Below, piece after piece: positions 1 to 12,056 of a DNA stretch of 64,000 nt (position 1 is the stretch's first letter; the number at the start of each line of letters is the position of its first letter). The translations under genes and the position numbers were made by a program. The notes beneath the pieces are model-generated. The model was not told the origin of the DNA, made no database searches, and saw only the letters and a program-made list of their open reading frames with translations. The stretch lies in NCBI GenBank assembly GCA_037974665.1, contig CM075769.1:80228690-80292689 (forward strand), in the 5' to 3' direction. This stretch comes from Ehretia macrophylla. Lineage: Eukaryota > Streptophyta > Magnoliopsida > Boraginales > Ehretiaceae.

Positions 1-542
1 GCCCTGGTTAGGATTGCCAAGATACTTTATCGACCAAATGTTTATTACCGACTCCCATGGAACATTGGGCAAGACAACTTCGCGTCACGTAGAGGCTGGG
101 CCCGCAAACCGATGGCGTAGGGTTTGTGACCAAGTCTCCGGCGCTCCGGTGCCTATAACTTTTGATCTGTAAGGAGCTACGCGGCGCACAGCATACCGTT
201 GGAAAGCTCTCTGAGAGCTCTACGACAGGGGCAGCCAGCTTGCTCGCCGTGCACCTTTTTGGAACACAAAATCGAACGTTTTCATCAGTTTCAGGCCACT
301 TTTCTTCTTTTGCTCTGTTTTTTCATCCCTGATCATATGTTGTGAACTGTTAAAAGGACGAAAACCTGACTCGCTGGAAGTCAGAGGGCCCTACAACTTG
401 TCGATATAACATCTTGTGAGGATGCTGCGTTGTTGGAGCGGATGGGTTGTCATTGATCCCATTGGGCCTTTTGAATGGGCCATCTCTCTGGGCTGGGACT
501 GTGAACCGTTAAAAAATATAGGAATTGTGCCCTCAACATGAC

Positions 543-661
543 GGGTGCGATCATACCATCACTAATGCATCGGATCCCATCAGAACTCCGAATTTAATCG
601 TGCTTGGGCGAGAGTAGTACTAGGATGGGTGACCCCCTGGGAAGTCCTCGTGTTGTACCCC
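543..661 (+). rRNA. 5S rRNA: 5S rRNA copy 1
   Basis: This copy has 119 nt and is followed by T-rich DNA. Differences from consensus are G17T, C28T, G51T, G56T and C114T. G51T and G56T lie in box A, so Pol III use is doubtful. Confidence 0.9.
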
Positions 662-1218
662 ATTTTCAATTTTTTTTGCCATGGTTAGGGTTGCCAAGAT
701 ACTTTATCCACCAAATCTCCATTACTGAGTCCCACGGAACATTGGGCAAGACAACTTCGCTTAACGTAGAGGCTGGGCCCGATAAACTGAGGGCGTAGGG
801 TTTGTGACCAGGTCTCCATCGCTCTGGTGCCCATAACATTTGATCCGTAAGGGGTTACGCGGTGCACAACATACAGTTGCAAAGCTCTCTGAGAGCTCCA
901 CGACGGGGGCAACAACTTAATCGTTGTGCCCTTTTTGGAGGCCAAAATCGAACGTTTTTATCAGTTTCATGACACTTTTCTTCTTTTGCACTATTTTTTC
1001 ATCCCGGATCATAGGTTGTGAAATGTTCAAAGGACGACAACCTAACTCGCGGGACGTCAGAGGGCCCTACTACATGTTGATATAACGTCTTGCAAGGATG
1101 TTGCGTTGTTGAAGCGGATGGGTTGTCGTTAAGCCCATTGGGCCTTCTCAATGGGCCAACTCTCTAGGCTGGGATTGTGAACCGTTAACAAATATAGGAA
1201 TTGTGTCCTCAACATGAC

Positions 1219-1338
1219 GGGTGCGATCATACTAGCACTAATGCACCGGATCCCATCAGAACTCCGAAGTTAAGCGTGCTTGGGCGAGAGTAGTACTAGG
1301 ATGGGTGACCCCCTGGGAAGTCCTCGTGTTGTACCCGC
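1219..1338 (+). rRNA. 5S rRNA: 5S rRNA copy 2
   Basis: This is one of the least altered copies, with C15T, C114T and C119G only. The internal promoter (boxes A, IE and C) is intact, so it is among the best candidates for a transcribed gene in this window. Confidence 0.95.
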
Positions 1339-1895
1339 TTTTCAATTTTTTTTTCCCTGGTTAGGGTTGCCAAGATACTTTATCCACTAAATCTCAATTA
1401 CTGAATCCCACGGAACATTGAGCAAGGCAACTTCGCTTCACGTAGAGGCTGGGCCCGCAAATCGAGGGCGTAGGGCTTTTGACCATGTCTCCGTCGCTCT
1501 GGTGCCCATAACTTTTGATCCATAAGGAGTTATGCGGCGCACAGCATACCGTTGCAAAGCTCTCCGAGAGCTCTACGACGAGGGCTGCCAGCTTGCTTGC
1601 TGTGCCCATTTTTGGAGCCCAAAATCAAATATTTTCATCAGTTTCAAGCCACTTTTCTTCTTTTGCTCTATTTTTCCATCCCGGATCGTAAGTCATGAAC
1701 GGTTAAAAGGATGACAACCTGACTTGAGGGACGTCATAGGGCCCCACAACGTGTCGATATCACGTTTTGCAAGCATGCTGCTTTGTTTTAGCGGATGGGC
1801 TGTCGTTAGGCCCATTGGGCATTTTGAATGGGCCATTTCTCTAGGATGCCACTGTGAACAGTTAACACATAAAAGAATTGTGCCCTCAACATGAC

Positions 1896-2015
1896 GGGTG
1901 CGATCATACCAGCACTAATGCACCGGATCCCATCAGAACTCCGAAGTTAAGCGTACTTGGGCGAGAGTAGTACTAGAATGGGTAACCGCCTGGGAAGTCC
2001 TTGGGTTGTACCCCC
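1896..2015 (+). rRNA. 5S rRNA: 5S rRNA copy 3
   Basis: Differences are G60A, G82A, G89A, C93G, C107T, T109G and C114T. The G82A/G89A/C93G set in box C is shared with copies 7 and 9, which marks them as one sub-lineage. Confidence 0.92.
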
Positions 2016-2336
2016 TTATCAATTTTTTTTGCCCTGGTTAGGGTTGCCAAGATACTTTTTCCACCAAATCTCCATTACTGAGTCCCACGGAACATTGGGC
2101 AAGACAACTTCGTTTCACGTAGAGGCTGGGCCAGCAAACCGAGGGCGTAGAGTTTGTGACCATGTCTCCGTCGCTTCGGTGCCCATAACTTTTGATCCGT
2201 AAGGTGTTACGCGGCTCACAGCATACCTATGCAAAGCACTCAGAGAGCTCTATGACGAGGGCAACCAGCTTGCTCACTGTGCCCGTTTTTGGAGCCCAAA
2301 ATCGATCATTTTTATTAGTTTCAGGCCACTTTTCCA

Positions 2337-2350
2337 CTTTTGCGTGTTGA
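2337..2350 (+). other. spacer deletion point (~85 bp missing)
   Basis: In the spacer after copy 3 the text jumps from CACTTTTGC directly to GTGTTGATATC. The usual segment from CTCTG-poly(T) to CCTACAAC is missing. This accounts for the 592-bp spacing of copies 3 and 4. Confidence 0.8.
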
Positions 2351-2487
2351 TATCACGTCTTGCGAGGATGCTGCGTTGCTGAAGCGGATCGGTTATCGTT
2401 AAGCCCATTGGGCCTTTGAATAGGCCATCTCTCTAGGCTGGAACTGTGAACCGTTAACACATATAGGAATTGTGCCCTCAACATGAC

Positions 2488-2607
2488 GGGTGCGATCATA
2501 CCAGTAATAATGCACCAGATCCCATCAGAACTACGAAGTTAAGCGTGCTTGGGCGAGAGTAGTACTAGGATGGGTGACCCCCTGGGAAGTTCTCGTGTTG
2601 CACCCCC
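2488..2607 (+). rRNA. 5S rRNA: 5S rRNA copy 4
   Basis: Differences are C18T, C20A, G30A, C46A and C104T. Boxes A, IE and C match the consensus. C18T and C20A recur in copy 7. Confidence 0.93.
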
Positions 2608-2711
2608 TTTTCAATTTTTTTTGCCCTGGTTAGGGTTGCCATGAATCTTTATCCACCAAATCTCTATTACTGAATCCCATGGAACATTGGGCAAGACAAC
2701 TTCGCCTCACG

Positions 2712-2726
2712 TAGAGGCTAGGGTTT
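2712..2726 (+). other. spacer deletion point (21 bp missing)
   Basis: The text runs GTAGAGGCT then AGGGTTTG. The 21 bp that normally hold GGGCCCGCAAACCGAGGGCG are missing, which explains the 656-bp spacing of copies 4 and 5. Confidence 0.8.
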
Positions 2727-3143
2727 GTTACCAGGTCTCCGTCGCTCCGGTACCCATAACTTTTGATCCGTAAAGAGTTACGCGGCGCACAACATACCGT
2801 TGCAAAGCTCTCTGAAAGCTCTACGACGGGGGCAGCCAGATTGCTTGCTGTGCCCATTTTTGGAGCCCAAAATCGAATATTTTCATTAGTTTTCGGCCAC
2901 TTTTCCACTTTTGCTCTGTTTTTTCTTTCCGGATCGTACGTCGTGAACTGTTAAATGGACGACAACCAGACTCGCGGGACATCAGAGGGCCCTATAACGT
3001 GTTGATATCACGTCTTGCGAGGATGCTGCGTTGTTGAAGCGGATGGGTTGTCGTTAAGCCCATTGGGCCTTTTGAATGGGCCATCTCTCTAGGCTGGGTC
3101 TGTGAACAATTAACACATATAGGAATTGTGCCCTCAACATGAC

Positions 3144-3263
3144 GGGTGCGATCATACCAGCACTAATGCATCGGATCCCATCACAACTCCGAAGTTAAGC
3201 GTGCTTGGGCGAGAGTAGTACTAGGATGGGTTACCCCCTGGGAAGTCCTCGTTTTGCACACCG
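3144..3263 (+). rRNA. 5S rRNA: 5S rRNA copy 5
   Basis: Differences are C28T, G41C, G89T, G110T, C117A and C120G. G89T and G110T are shared with copy 8. The 3' terminal stem is weakened by the changes at 110, 117 and 120. Confidence 0.92.
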
Positions 3264-3819
3264 ATTTTAATTTTTTTGCCCTGGTTAGGGTTGCCAAGAT
3301 ACTTTATCCACCAAATCTCTATTACTGAATCCAACGGAACATTGGGCAAGGCAACTTCATTTCACGTAGAGGCTGGGCCAGCAAACCGAGGGCGTAGGGT
3401 TTGTGACCAGGTCTCCGTCGCATCGGTGCCCATAACTTTTGATCCGTAAGGAGTTACGCGGCGTACAGCATACCGTTGCAAAGCTCACTGAGAGCTCTAT
3501 GACGGGGGCAGCCAGCATGCTCGTTGTGCCCATTTTTCGAGCCCAAAATCGAATGTTTTCATCAGTTTCAGGCCACTTTTCTTCTTTTGCTCTGTTTTTC
3601 CGTCGCGGATCGTAAGTCGTGAACGGTTAAAAGGACGACAACCTGACTCGCGGGACATCAGAGGACCCTACAACGTGTCGATATCACATCTTGCAAGCAT
3701 GCTGCGTTGTTGAAGCGGATGGGTTGTCATTAAGCCAATTGGGCCATTCGAATGGGCCATCTCTCTAGGCTGGGACTGTGAACAGTTAACACATAAAGGA
3801 ATTGTGCCCTCAACATGAC

Positions 3820-3939
3820 GGGTGCGATCATACCAGCACTAATGCACCGGATCCCATCAGAACTCTGAAGTTAAGCGTGCTTGGGCGAGAGTGGTACTAG
3901 GATGGGTGACCCCCTTGGAAGTCCTCGTGTTGCACCCCC
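3820..3939 (+). rRNA. 5S rRNA: 5S rRNA copy 6
   Basis: There are only three differences: C47T, A74G and G97T. Box A and the first part of box C are intact, so this is a low-divergence copy. Confidence 0.95.
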
Positions 3940-4496
3940 TTTTCAATTTTTTTTGCCCTGGTTAGGGTTGCCAAGATACTTTATCCACCAAATCTCTATT
4001 ACAGAATCCCACGGAACATTGGGCAAGACAACTTTGCTTCACGTAGAGGCTGGGCCCGCAAACCGAGGGCGTATGGCATGTGACCAAGTCTTCGTTGCTC
4101 CGGTGCCCATAACTTTTTATCCGTAAGGAGTTACGCAGCGCACAACATACCGTTGCAAAGCTCTCTGAGAGATCTACGACGGGGTTAGCCAGCTTGCTCG
4201 TTGTGCCCATTTTTGTAGCCCAAAATCGAACGTTTTCATCAGTTTCTGGCCACTTTTCTACTTTTGTTATGTTTTTTGGTCCCGGATCATACGTTGTGAG
4301 CTGTTAAAAGGGCAGCAACCTGACTCGCGGGACGTCAGAGGGCCCTACAACGTGTCAATATAACGTCTTGCGAGGATGCTATGTTGTTGAAGCGGATGGG
4401 TTGTCGTAAAGCCCATTGGGCCTTTTGAATGGGCCATCTCTCTAGGTTGGGACTGTGAACCTTTAACACATAAAGGAATTGTGCCCTCAACATGAC

Positions 4497-4616
4497 GGGT
4501 GCGATCATAACAGTAATAATGCACCGGATCCCATCAGAGCTCCGAAGTTAAGCGTGCTTGGGCGAGAGTAGTACTAGAATGGGTAACCGCCTGGGAAGTC
4601 CTCGTGTTGCACCCCC
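4497..4616 (+). rRNA. 5S rRNA: 5S rRNA copy 7
   Basis: Differences are C14A, C18T, C20A, A43G, G82A, G89A and C93G. It combines the copy-4 changes (18, 20) with the copy-3 box C changes (82, 89, 93), a mosaic that suggests conversion or unequal exchange between repeats. Confidence 0.92.
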
Positions 4617-5172
4617 TTTTCAATTTTTTTTGCCCTGGTTAGGGTTTCCAAGATACTTTATCCACCAAATCTCTATTACTGAATCCCATGGACATTGGCC
4701 AAGACAATTTTGCTTCACGTAGAGGCCGGGCCCGCAAACCGAGAGCATAGGGTTTGTGACCAGGTCTCCGTCGCTTCGGTGCCCATAACTTTTGATCCGT
4801 AAGGAGTTACGCGGCGCACAACATACCGGTGCAAAGCTCTCAGAGAGCTCTACGACGGGGGAAGCTAGCTTGCTCACTTTGCCTATTTTTGGAGCCCAAA
4901 ATCGATCATTTTCATCAGTTTTAGGGCACTTTTCTTCTTTTGCTCTGTTTATTCGTTCCGAATTGCTAGTCGTGAACTGTTAAAAGGACGACAACCTAAC
5001 TCGCTGGACATTAGAGGGCCCTATAGCGTGTTGATATCACGTCTTACGAGGATGCTGCGTTGTTGAAGCGGATGGGTTATCGTTAATCCCATTGGGCCTT
5101 TTCAATGGGCCATCTCTCTTGGTTGGGCCTGTGAACCGTTAACACATATAGGAATTGTGCCCTCAACATGAC

Positions 5173-5292
5173 GGGTGCGATCATACCAGCACTAATGCAC
5201 CGGATCCCATCAGAACTCCGAAGTTAAGCGTGCTTCGGCGAGAGTAGTACTAGGATGGGTTACCCCCTGGGAAGTCCTCGTTTTGCACCCCC
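5173..5292 (+). rRNA. 5S rRNA: 5S rRNA copy 8
   Basis: Differences are G64C (box A), G89T and G110T. The last two link it to copy 5. Confidence 0.94.
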
Positions 5293-5849
5293 TTTTCAAT
5301 TTTTTTTGCCCTGGTTAGGGTTGCCAAGATACTTTATCCACCAAATCTCTAGTACTGAATCCCACGGAACATTGGGCAAGGCAACTTCGTTTCACGTAGA
5401 GGCTGGGCCAGCAAACCGAGGGCGTAGGGTTTATGACCAGGTCTCCGTCACTCCGGTGCCCATAACTTTTGATCCGTAAGGAGTTATGCGGCGTACAACA
5501 TGCCATTGCAAAGCTCACTGAGAGCTCTACGACGGGGGCAGCCAGCATGCTCGCTGTGCCCATTTTTGGAGCCCAAAATCGAATGTTTTCATCAGTTTCA
5601 GGCCACCTTTCTTCTTTTGCTCTATTTTTCCGTCCCGGATCGTAAGTCGTGAACGGTTAAAAGGATGACAACCTGACTCGCGAGACATCATAGGGCCCTA
5701 CAATGTGTCGATATCAAGTCTTGCAAGCATGCTGCGTTGTTTAAGCGGATGGGCTTTCGTTAGGCCTATTGGGCATTTTGAATGGGCCATCTCACTAGGA
5801 TGCCACTGTGAACAGTTAACACATACAGGAATTGTGACCTCAACATGAC

Positions 5850-5969
5850 GGGTGTGGTCATACCAACACTAATGCACCAGATCCCATCAGAACTCCGAAG
5901 TTAAGCGTGCTTGGGCGAGAGTAGTACTAGAATGGGTAACCGCCTGGGAAGTCCTCGTGTTGCACCCCC
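5850..5969 (+). rRNA. 5S rRNA: 5S rRNA copy 9
   Basis: Differences are C6T, A8G, G17A, G30A, G82A, G89A and C93G. It is the third member of the G82A/G89A/C93G lineage. All other changes are transitions. Confidence 0.92.
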
Positions 5970-6523
5970 TTTTCAATTTTTTTGCCCTGGTTAGGGTTGC
6001 CAAGATACTTTATCCACCAAATCTCTATTACTGAGTCCCACGGAACATTGGGCAAGACAACTTCGTTTCAGGTAGAGGCTGGGCCAGGAAACCGAGGCCT
6101 AGGGTTTGTGCCCAGGTCTCCGTCGCTTCGGTGCCCATAACTTTTGATCCGTAAGGAGTTACGCGGTGCACAGCATACCTTTGCAAAGCACTCAGAGAGC
6201 TCTACAATGAGGGCAGCCAGCTTGCTCGCTGTGCCCGTTTTTGGTGCCCAAAATCGATCATTTTTATTAGTTTCAGGGCACTTTTCTTATTTTGCTCTGT
6301 TTATTCATTCCGGATAGCAAGTCGTGAACTGTTAAAAGGACGACAACCTGACTCGCTGGACATCAGAGGTCCCTATAGCGTGTTGATATCACGTCTTGCG
6401 AGGATGCTACGTTGTTGAACCGGATGGGTTATCGTTAAGCCCAATGGGCCTTTGAATAGGCCATCTCTCTAGGCTGGGACTGTGAACCGTTAACACATAT
6501 AGGAATTGTGCCCTCAACATGAC

Positions 6524-6643
6524 TGGTGCGATCATACCAGCAATAATGCACCGGATCCCATCAGAACTCCGAAGTTAAGCGTGCTTGGGCGAGAGTAGTA
6601 GTAGAATTGGTGACCCCCTGGGAAGTCCTCGTGGTGCACCCCC
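6524..6643 (+). rRNA. 5S rRNA: 5S rRNA copy 10
   Basis: Differences are G1T, C20A, C78G, G82A, G85T and T111G. The first transcribed base and box C are changed, so activity is doubtful. Confidence 0.88.
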
Positions 6644-7201
6644 TTTTCAATTTTTTTTGCCCTGGTTAGGGTTGCCAATATACTTTATCCACCAAATCTC
6701 TATTACTGAATCCCACGAAACATTGGGCAAGACAACTTCGCATCACGTAGAGGCTGGGCCCGATAAACCGAGGGCGTAGGGTTTGTGACCAGGTCTCCGT
6801 CGTTGCGGTGCCCATAACTTTTGATCTGTAAGGAGTTACGTGGCGCACAACATACCGTTGCAATGCTCTCTGAGAGCTCTACGATATGGGCAGCCAGCAT
6901 GCTCGTTGTGCCCATTTTTGGAGACCAAAATCCAACGTTTTCATCAGTTTCATGCCACTTTTCTTCTTTTGCACAATTTTTCCGTCCTGAATCGTACGTC
7001 GTGAACTGTTAAAAGGATGACAACCTGACTCGCGGGACATCAGAGGTCCCTACAATGGGTCGATTACACGTATTGCAAGCATGTTGCATTGTTGAAGCGG
7101 ATGGGTTGTCGTTAAGCCCATTAGGCCTTTTGAATAGGCCATCTCTCTAGGCTAGGACTACGAACAGTTAACACATAGAGGAATTGTGCCCCCAACATGA
7201 G

Positions 7202-7321
7202 GGGTATCATCATGCCAGCACTAATGCATCGGATCCCATCAGAACACCGAAGTTAATAGTGCTTGGGCGAGAGTAGTCCTAAGATGAATGACCCACTAGG
7301 AAGTCCTCATGTTGCACCCCC
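7202..7321 (+). pseudogene. 5S rRNA: strongly diverged 5S rRNA copy 11
   Basis: About 14 substitutions: G5A, C6T, G7C, A13G, C28T, T45A, G56T, C57A, A77C, G81A, G86A, G87A, C94A, G97A and G108A. The 5' stem and boxes A and C are damaged. Length and position in the array are normal, so this is decay in place. I call it a pseudogene by inference from the promoter damage. Confidence 0.8.
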
Positions 7322-7878
7322 TTTTCACTTTTTTTTGCCCTGGTTAGGGTTGCCAAGATACTTTATCCACCAAATCTCTATTACTGAATCCCACGGGACA
7401 TTGGGCTAGACAACTTCGCTTCACATAGGGGTTGGGCCCGCAAACCGATGGCGTAGGGTTTGTGACCAGGTCTCCGTCGCTCCGGTGCCCAAAACTTTTG
7501 ATCCGTAAGGAGTTACGCAGCGTACAGCATACCGTTGCAAAACTCTCTGAGTGCTCTATGACGGGGGCAGCTAGCTTGCTCGTTGTGCCCGTTTTTGGAG
7601 CCCAAAATCGAACGTTTTCATCAGTTTTAGGTCACTTTTCTTCTTTTGCTCTGTTTTTCCGTCGCGGATCATACGTTGTGAACTATTAAAAGGACGACAA
7701 CCTGACTCGCAGGACATCAGAGGGCCCTACAACGTGTCGATATAAAGTCTTGTGAGAATGCTGCGTTGTTGAAGCGGATGGGTTGTCCTTAAGCCCATTG
7801 GGCCTTTTGAATGGCCCATCTCTCTAGGCTGGGACTGTGAACCGTTAACTCATATAAGAATTGTGCCCTCAACATGAT

Positions 7879-7997
7879 GGGTGCGATCATACCAGCACTA
7901 ATGCACCGAATCCCATCAGAACACCGAAGTTAAGCGTGCTTGGGCGAGAGTAGTACTAGGATGTGTGCCCCCTGGGAAGTCCTCGTGTTGCACCCCC
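7879..7997 (+). rRNA. 5S rRNA: 5S rRNA copy 12
   Basis: This copy has 119 nt: G31A, T45A, G86T and a one-base deletion at about 89-91 in box C. T45A is shared with the neighbouring copy 11. Confidence 0.88.
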
Positions 7998-8555
7998 TTT
8001 TCAATTTTTTTTGCCCTTGTTAGGGTTGCCAAGATACTTTATCCACCAAATCTCTATTATTGAATCCCACGGAACATTGGGCAAGACAACTTCGTTTCAC
8101 GTAGCGGCTGGGCCCGCAAACCGAGGGCGTAGGGTTTGTGACCAGGTCTCCATCACTCCGGCGCGCATAACTTTTGATCCGGAAGGAGGTACGCGGTGTA
8201 AATCATACCGTTGCAAAGCTCTCTGAGGGCTCTACAACGGGGGCAGCAAGGATGCTTGCCGTGCACGTTTTTGGAGCACAAAATCAAACTTTTTCATCAG
8301 TTTTAGGCCACTTTTATTCTTTCGCTATGTTTTTTTCATCCCGGCTCGGATGTCGTGAACTGTTAAAAGGACGACAACCTGACTCGAGGGACATCAGAGG
8401 GCCCTACAACGTGTCGATATCACGCCTTGCAAACATGCTGCGTTGTTGAAGCGGATGGGTTGTCGTTAAGCCCATTGGGCCTTTTGAATGGGCCATCTCT
8501 TTAGGCTGGGACTGTGAACAGTTAACACATAAAGGAATTGTGCCCTCAACATGAC

Positions 8556-8675
8556 GGGTGCTTTCATACCAGCACTAACGCACCAGATCCCATCAGAACT
8601 CCGAATTTAAGAGTGCTTGGGCGAGAGTTGTACTAGGATAGGTGACCCCTTGGAAAGTCCTCGTGTTGTACCCCC
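8556..8675 (+). rRNA. 5S rRNA: 5S rRNA copy 13, diverged
   Basis: Eleven differences: G7T, A8T, T24C, G30A, G51T, C57A, A74T, G85A, C95T, G99A and C114T. Box A (51, 57) and box C (85, 95, 99) are altered, so it is probably inactive. Confidence 0.85.
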
Positions 8676-9232
8676 CTTTCAATTTTTTTTGCCCTGGTTA
8701 GGGTTGCCAAGATACTTTATCCACCAAATCTCTATTACTGAATCCCGTGGAACATTGGGTAGGACAACTTCGCGTCACGTAGAGGCTGGGCCCGTAAACC
8801 GATGGCGTAGGGTTTGTGACCAAGTCTCCGGCGCTCCGGTGCCTATAACTTTTGATCTGTAAGGAGCTACGCGGCGCACAGCATACCGTTGGAAAGCTCT
8901 CTGAGAGCTCTACGACAGGGGCAGCCAGCTTGCTCGCCGTGCACCTTTTTGGAACACAAAATCGAACGTTTTCATCAGTTTCAGGCCACTTTTCTTCTTT
9001 TGCTCTGTTTTTTCATCCCTGATCATATGTTGTGAACTGTTAAAAGGACGAAAACCTGACTCGCTGGAAGTCAGAGGGCCCTACAACTTGTCGATATAAC
9101 ATCTTGTGAGGATGCTGCGTTGTTGGAGCGGATGGGTTGTCATTGATCCCATTGGGCCTTTTGAATGGGCCATCTCTCTAGGCTGGGACTATGAACCGTT
9201 AACACATATAGGAATTGTGCCCTCCACATGAC

Positions 9233-9352
9233 GGGTGCGATCATAACAGCACTAATGCACCGGATCCCATCAGAACTCCGACTTTAAGCGTGCTTGGCCG
9301 AGAGTAGTACTAGGATGGGTGACCCCCTGGGAAGTCCTCGTGTTGTACCCCC
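9233..9352 (+). rRNA. 5S rRNA: 5S rRNA copy 14
   Basis: Differences are C14A, A50C, G51T, G66C and C114T. G51T and C114T also occur in copy 1, whose flanking units are duplicated here (1-1,200 versus 8,690-9,890). Confidence 0.92.
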
Positions 9353-9908
9353 TTTTCAATTTTTTTTGCCCTGGTTAGGGTTGCCAAGATACTTTATCCA
9401 CCAAATCTCCATTACTGAGTCCCACAAAACATTGGGCAAGACAACTTCACTTAACGTAGAGGCTGGGCCCGATAAACCGAGGGCGTAGGGTTCGTGACAA
9501 GGTCTCCGTCGCTCCGGTGCCCATAACTTTTGATCCGTAAGGAGTTACGCAGCGCACAGCATACCGTTGCAAAGCTCTCTGGGAGCTCCACGACGAGGGC
9601 AACAACTTGCTCGCTGTGCCCTTTTTGTAGCCCAAAATCAAACGTTTTCATCATTTTCAGGCCACTTTTCTTCTTTTGCACTGTTTTTTCATCCTGGATC
9701 ATAGGTCGTGAACAGTTCAAAGGACGACAACCTGACTCGCGGGACGTCAGAGGGCCCTAAAACATATCGATATAACTTCTTGCGAAGATGTTGCGTCGTT
9801 GAAGTGGATGGGTTGTCATTAAGCCCATTGGGACTTTTGAATGGGCCATCTCTCTAGGCTGGGATTGTGAACCGTTAACACATATAGGAATTGCGTCCTC
9901 AACATGAC

Positions 9909-10028
9909 GGGTGCGATCACACTAGAACTAATGCACCAGATCCCATCAGAATGCCAAAGTTAAGCGCGCTTGGGCAAGAGTAGTACTAGGATGGGTGACC
10001 CCCTGGGAAGTCTTCGTGTTGCACCCCC
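9909..10028 (+). rRNA. 5S rRNA: 5S rRNA copy 15
   Basis: Ten differences: T12C, C15T, C18A, G30A, C44T, T45G, G48A, T59C, G68A and C105T. T45G and T59C are shared with copy 18, three units downstream. Confidence 0.88.
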
Positions 10029-10585
10029 TTTTCAGTTTTTTTTGCCCTGGTTAGGGCTGCCAAGATACTTTATCCACCAAATCTCTATTACTGAATCCCA
10101 CGAAACATAGGGCAAGACAACTTCGCTTAACGTAGAGTCTGGGCCCGCAAACCGAGGGCGTAGTGTTTGTGACCAGGTCTTCGTTGCTCCGGTACCCATA
10201 ACTTTTGATCCGTAAGGAGTTACGCGGCGCACATCATACCGTTGCAAAGCTCTCTGAGAGCTCTACGACGGGGGCAGCCAGCTTGCTCGCTTTGCCCGTT
10301 ATTGGAGTCGAAAATCTAACATTTTCATCAGTTTCAGGCCACTTTTCTTCTTTTGCTATGTTTTTCGGTCCCGGATCATACGTTGTGAACGGTTACAAGG
10401 ACGACAAACTGACTCGCGGGAGATCAGAGGGCCCTACAATGTGTCGATATAACGTCTTGCGAGGATGCTGCGTTGTTGAAGCGGATGGATTGTTGTTAAG
10501 CCCGTTGGGCCTTTTGAATGGGCCATCTCTCTAGGCTGGGATTGTAAACCGTTAACACATATAGGAATTGTGTCCTCAACATCAC

Positions 10586-10705
10586 GGGTGCGATAATACC
10601 CGCACCAATGCACCGGATCCCATCAAATCTCCGAAGTTAAGCGCCCTTGGGCGAGAGTAGTACTAGGATGGGTGACCCCCAGGGAAGTCCTCGTGTTGCA
10701 CCCCC
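10586..10705 (+). rRNA. 5S rRNA: 5S rRNA copy 16
   Basis: Differences are C10A, A16C, T21C, G41A, A43T, T59C, G60C and T96A. T21C, T59C and T96A are shared with copy 19, three units downstream. Confidence 0.88.
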
Positions 10706-11261
10706 TTTTCAATTTTTTTTGCCCTGGTTAGGTTGCCAAGATACTTTATCCACCAAATCTCTATTACCGAATCCCACGGAACATTGGGCAAGACAACTTT
10801 GCTTCACGTAGAGGCTGGGACCGCAAACCTAGGGCATAGGGTTTGTGACCAGGTCTCCGTCGCTCTGGTGCCCATAACTTTTGATCCGTACTGAGTTTCG
10901 CGGCGAATTGCATACCGTTTCAAAGCTTTCTGAGAGCACTACGACGGGTGCAGCCAATATGCTCGCTGTGCCCCTTTTTGGAGCCCAAAATCGAACGTTT
11001 TCATCAGTTTCAGGCCACTTTTCTTCTTTTGCTCTGTTTTTCCGTCCCGGATCGTACATCGTGAACTGTTAAAAGGACGACAACCTGACTCGCGGGACAT
11101 TAGAGGGCCCTACAATGTGTCGATTTCACGTCTTCCAAACATGCTGCGTTGTTGAAGCGGATGGGTTGTCGTTAAGCCCATTGGGCCTTTTAAATGGGCC
11201 ATCTCTCTAGGTTAGGACTGTGAACAGTTAACACATAAAGGAATTGTGCCCTCAACATGAC

Positions 11262-11381
11262 AGGTGCGATCATAGCAGCACTAATGCACCGGATCCCATC
11301 AGAACTCCGAAGTTAAGCGTGCTTGGGCGAGAGTAGTACTAGGATGGGTGACCACCTGGGAACTACTCGTGTTGCACCCTC
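11262..11381 (+). rRNA. 5S rRNA: 5S rRNA copy 17
   Basis: Differences are G1A, C14G, C93A, G102C, C104A and C119T. Box A is intact. The spacer that follows matches the spacer after copy 14. Confidence 0.91.
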
Positions 11382-11936
11382 TTTTCAATTTTTTTTGCCC
11401 TGGTTAGGGTTGCCAAGATACTTTACCCACCAAATATCTATTACTGAATCCCACGGAACATTTGGCAAGACAACTCCGCTTCACGTAGAGGCTGGGCCAG
11501 CAAACCGAGGTAGTAGGGTTTGTGACCAGGTTTCCTTCGCTCTGGTGCCCATAACTTTTGATCCGTAAGGAGTTACGCGGCGCACAGCATACCGTTGCAA
11601 AGCTCTCTGAGAGCTCCACGACGGGGGCAACAGCTTGCTCGCTGTGCCCTTTTTGTAGCCCAAAATTGAACATTTTCATCAGTTTCAGGCCACTTTTCTT
11701 CTTTTGCACAGTTTTTTCGTCCTGGATCATAGGTCGTGAACTGTTCAAAGGACGACAACCTGACTCGCAGGACGTCAGAGGGCCCTACAACATGTCGATA
11801 TAACGTCTTGCAAGGATGCTGCGTTGTTGAAGCGGATGGGTTGTCGTTAAGCCCATTAGGCCTTTTGAATAGGCCAACTCTCTAGGCTGGGATTGTAAAC
11901 CGTTAACACATATAGGAATTGTGTCCTCAACATGAC

Positions 11937-12056
11937 GGGTACGATCATACTAGCACTAATGCACCGGATCCCATCAGAACGCCGAAGTTAAGCGCGCTTG
12001 GGCGAGAGTAGTACTAGGATAGGTGACCCCCTGGGAAGTCCTCGTGTTGTACCCCC
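11937..12056 (+). rRNA. 5S rRNA: 5S rRNA copy 18
   Basis: Differences are G5A, C15T, T45G, T59C, G85A and C114T. It is the 3-unit-repeat partner of copy 15. Confidence 0.91.

Noticed and set aside
7202..7321. Copy 11 as a separate class of functional variant 5S RNA
   Set aside because: Its many changes are scattered through stems and promoter boxes without visible compensation and it is unique in the window, which fits decay better.
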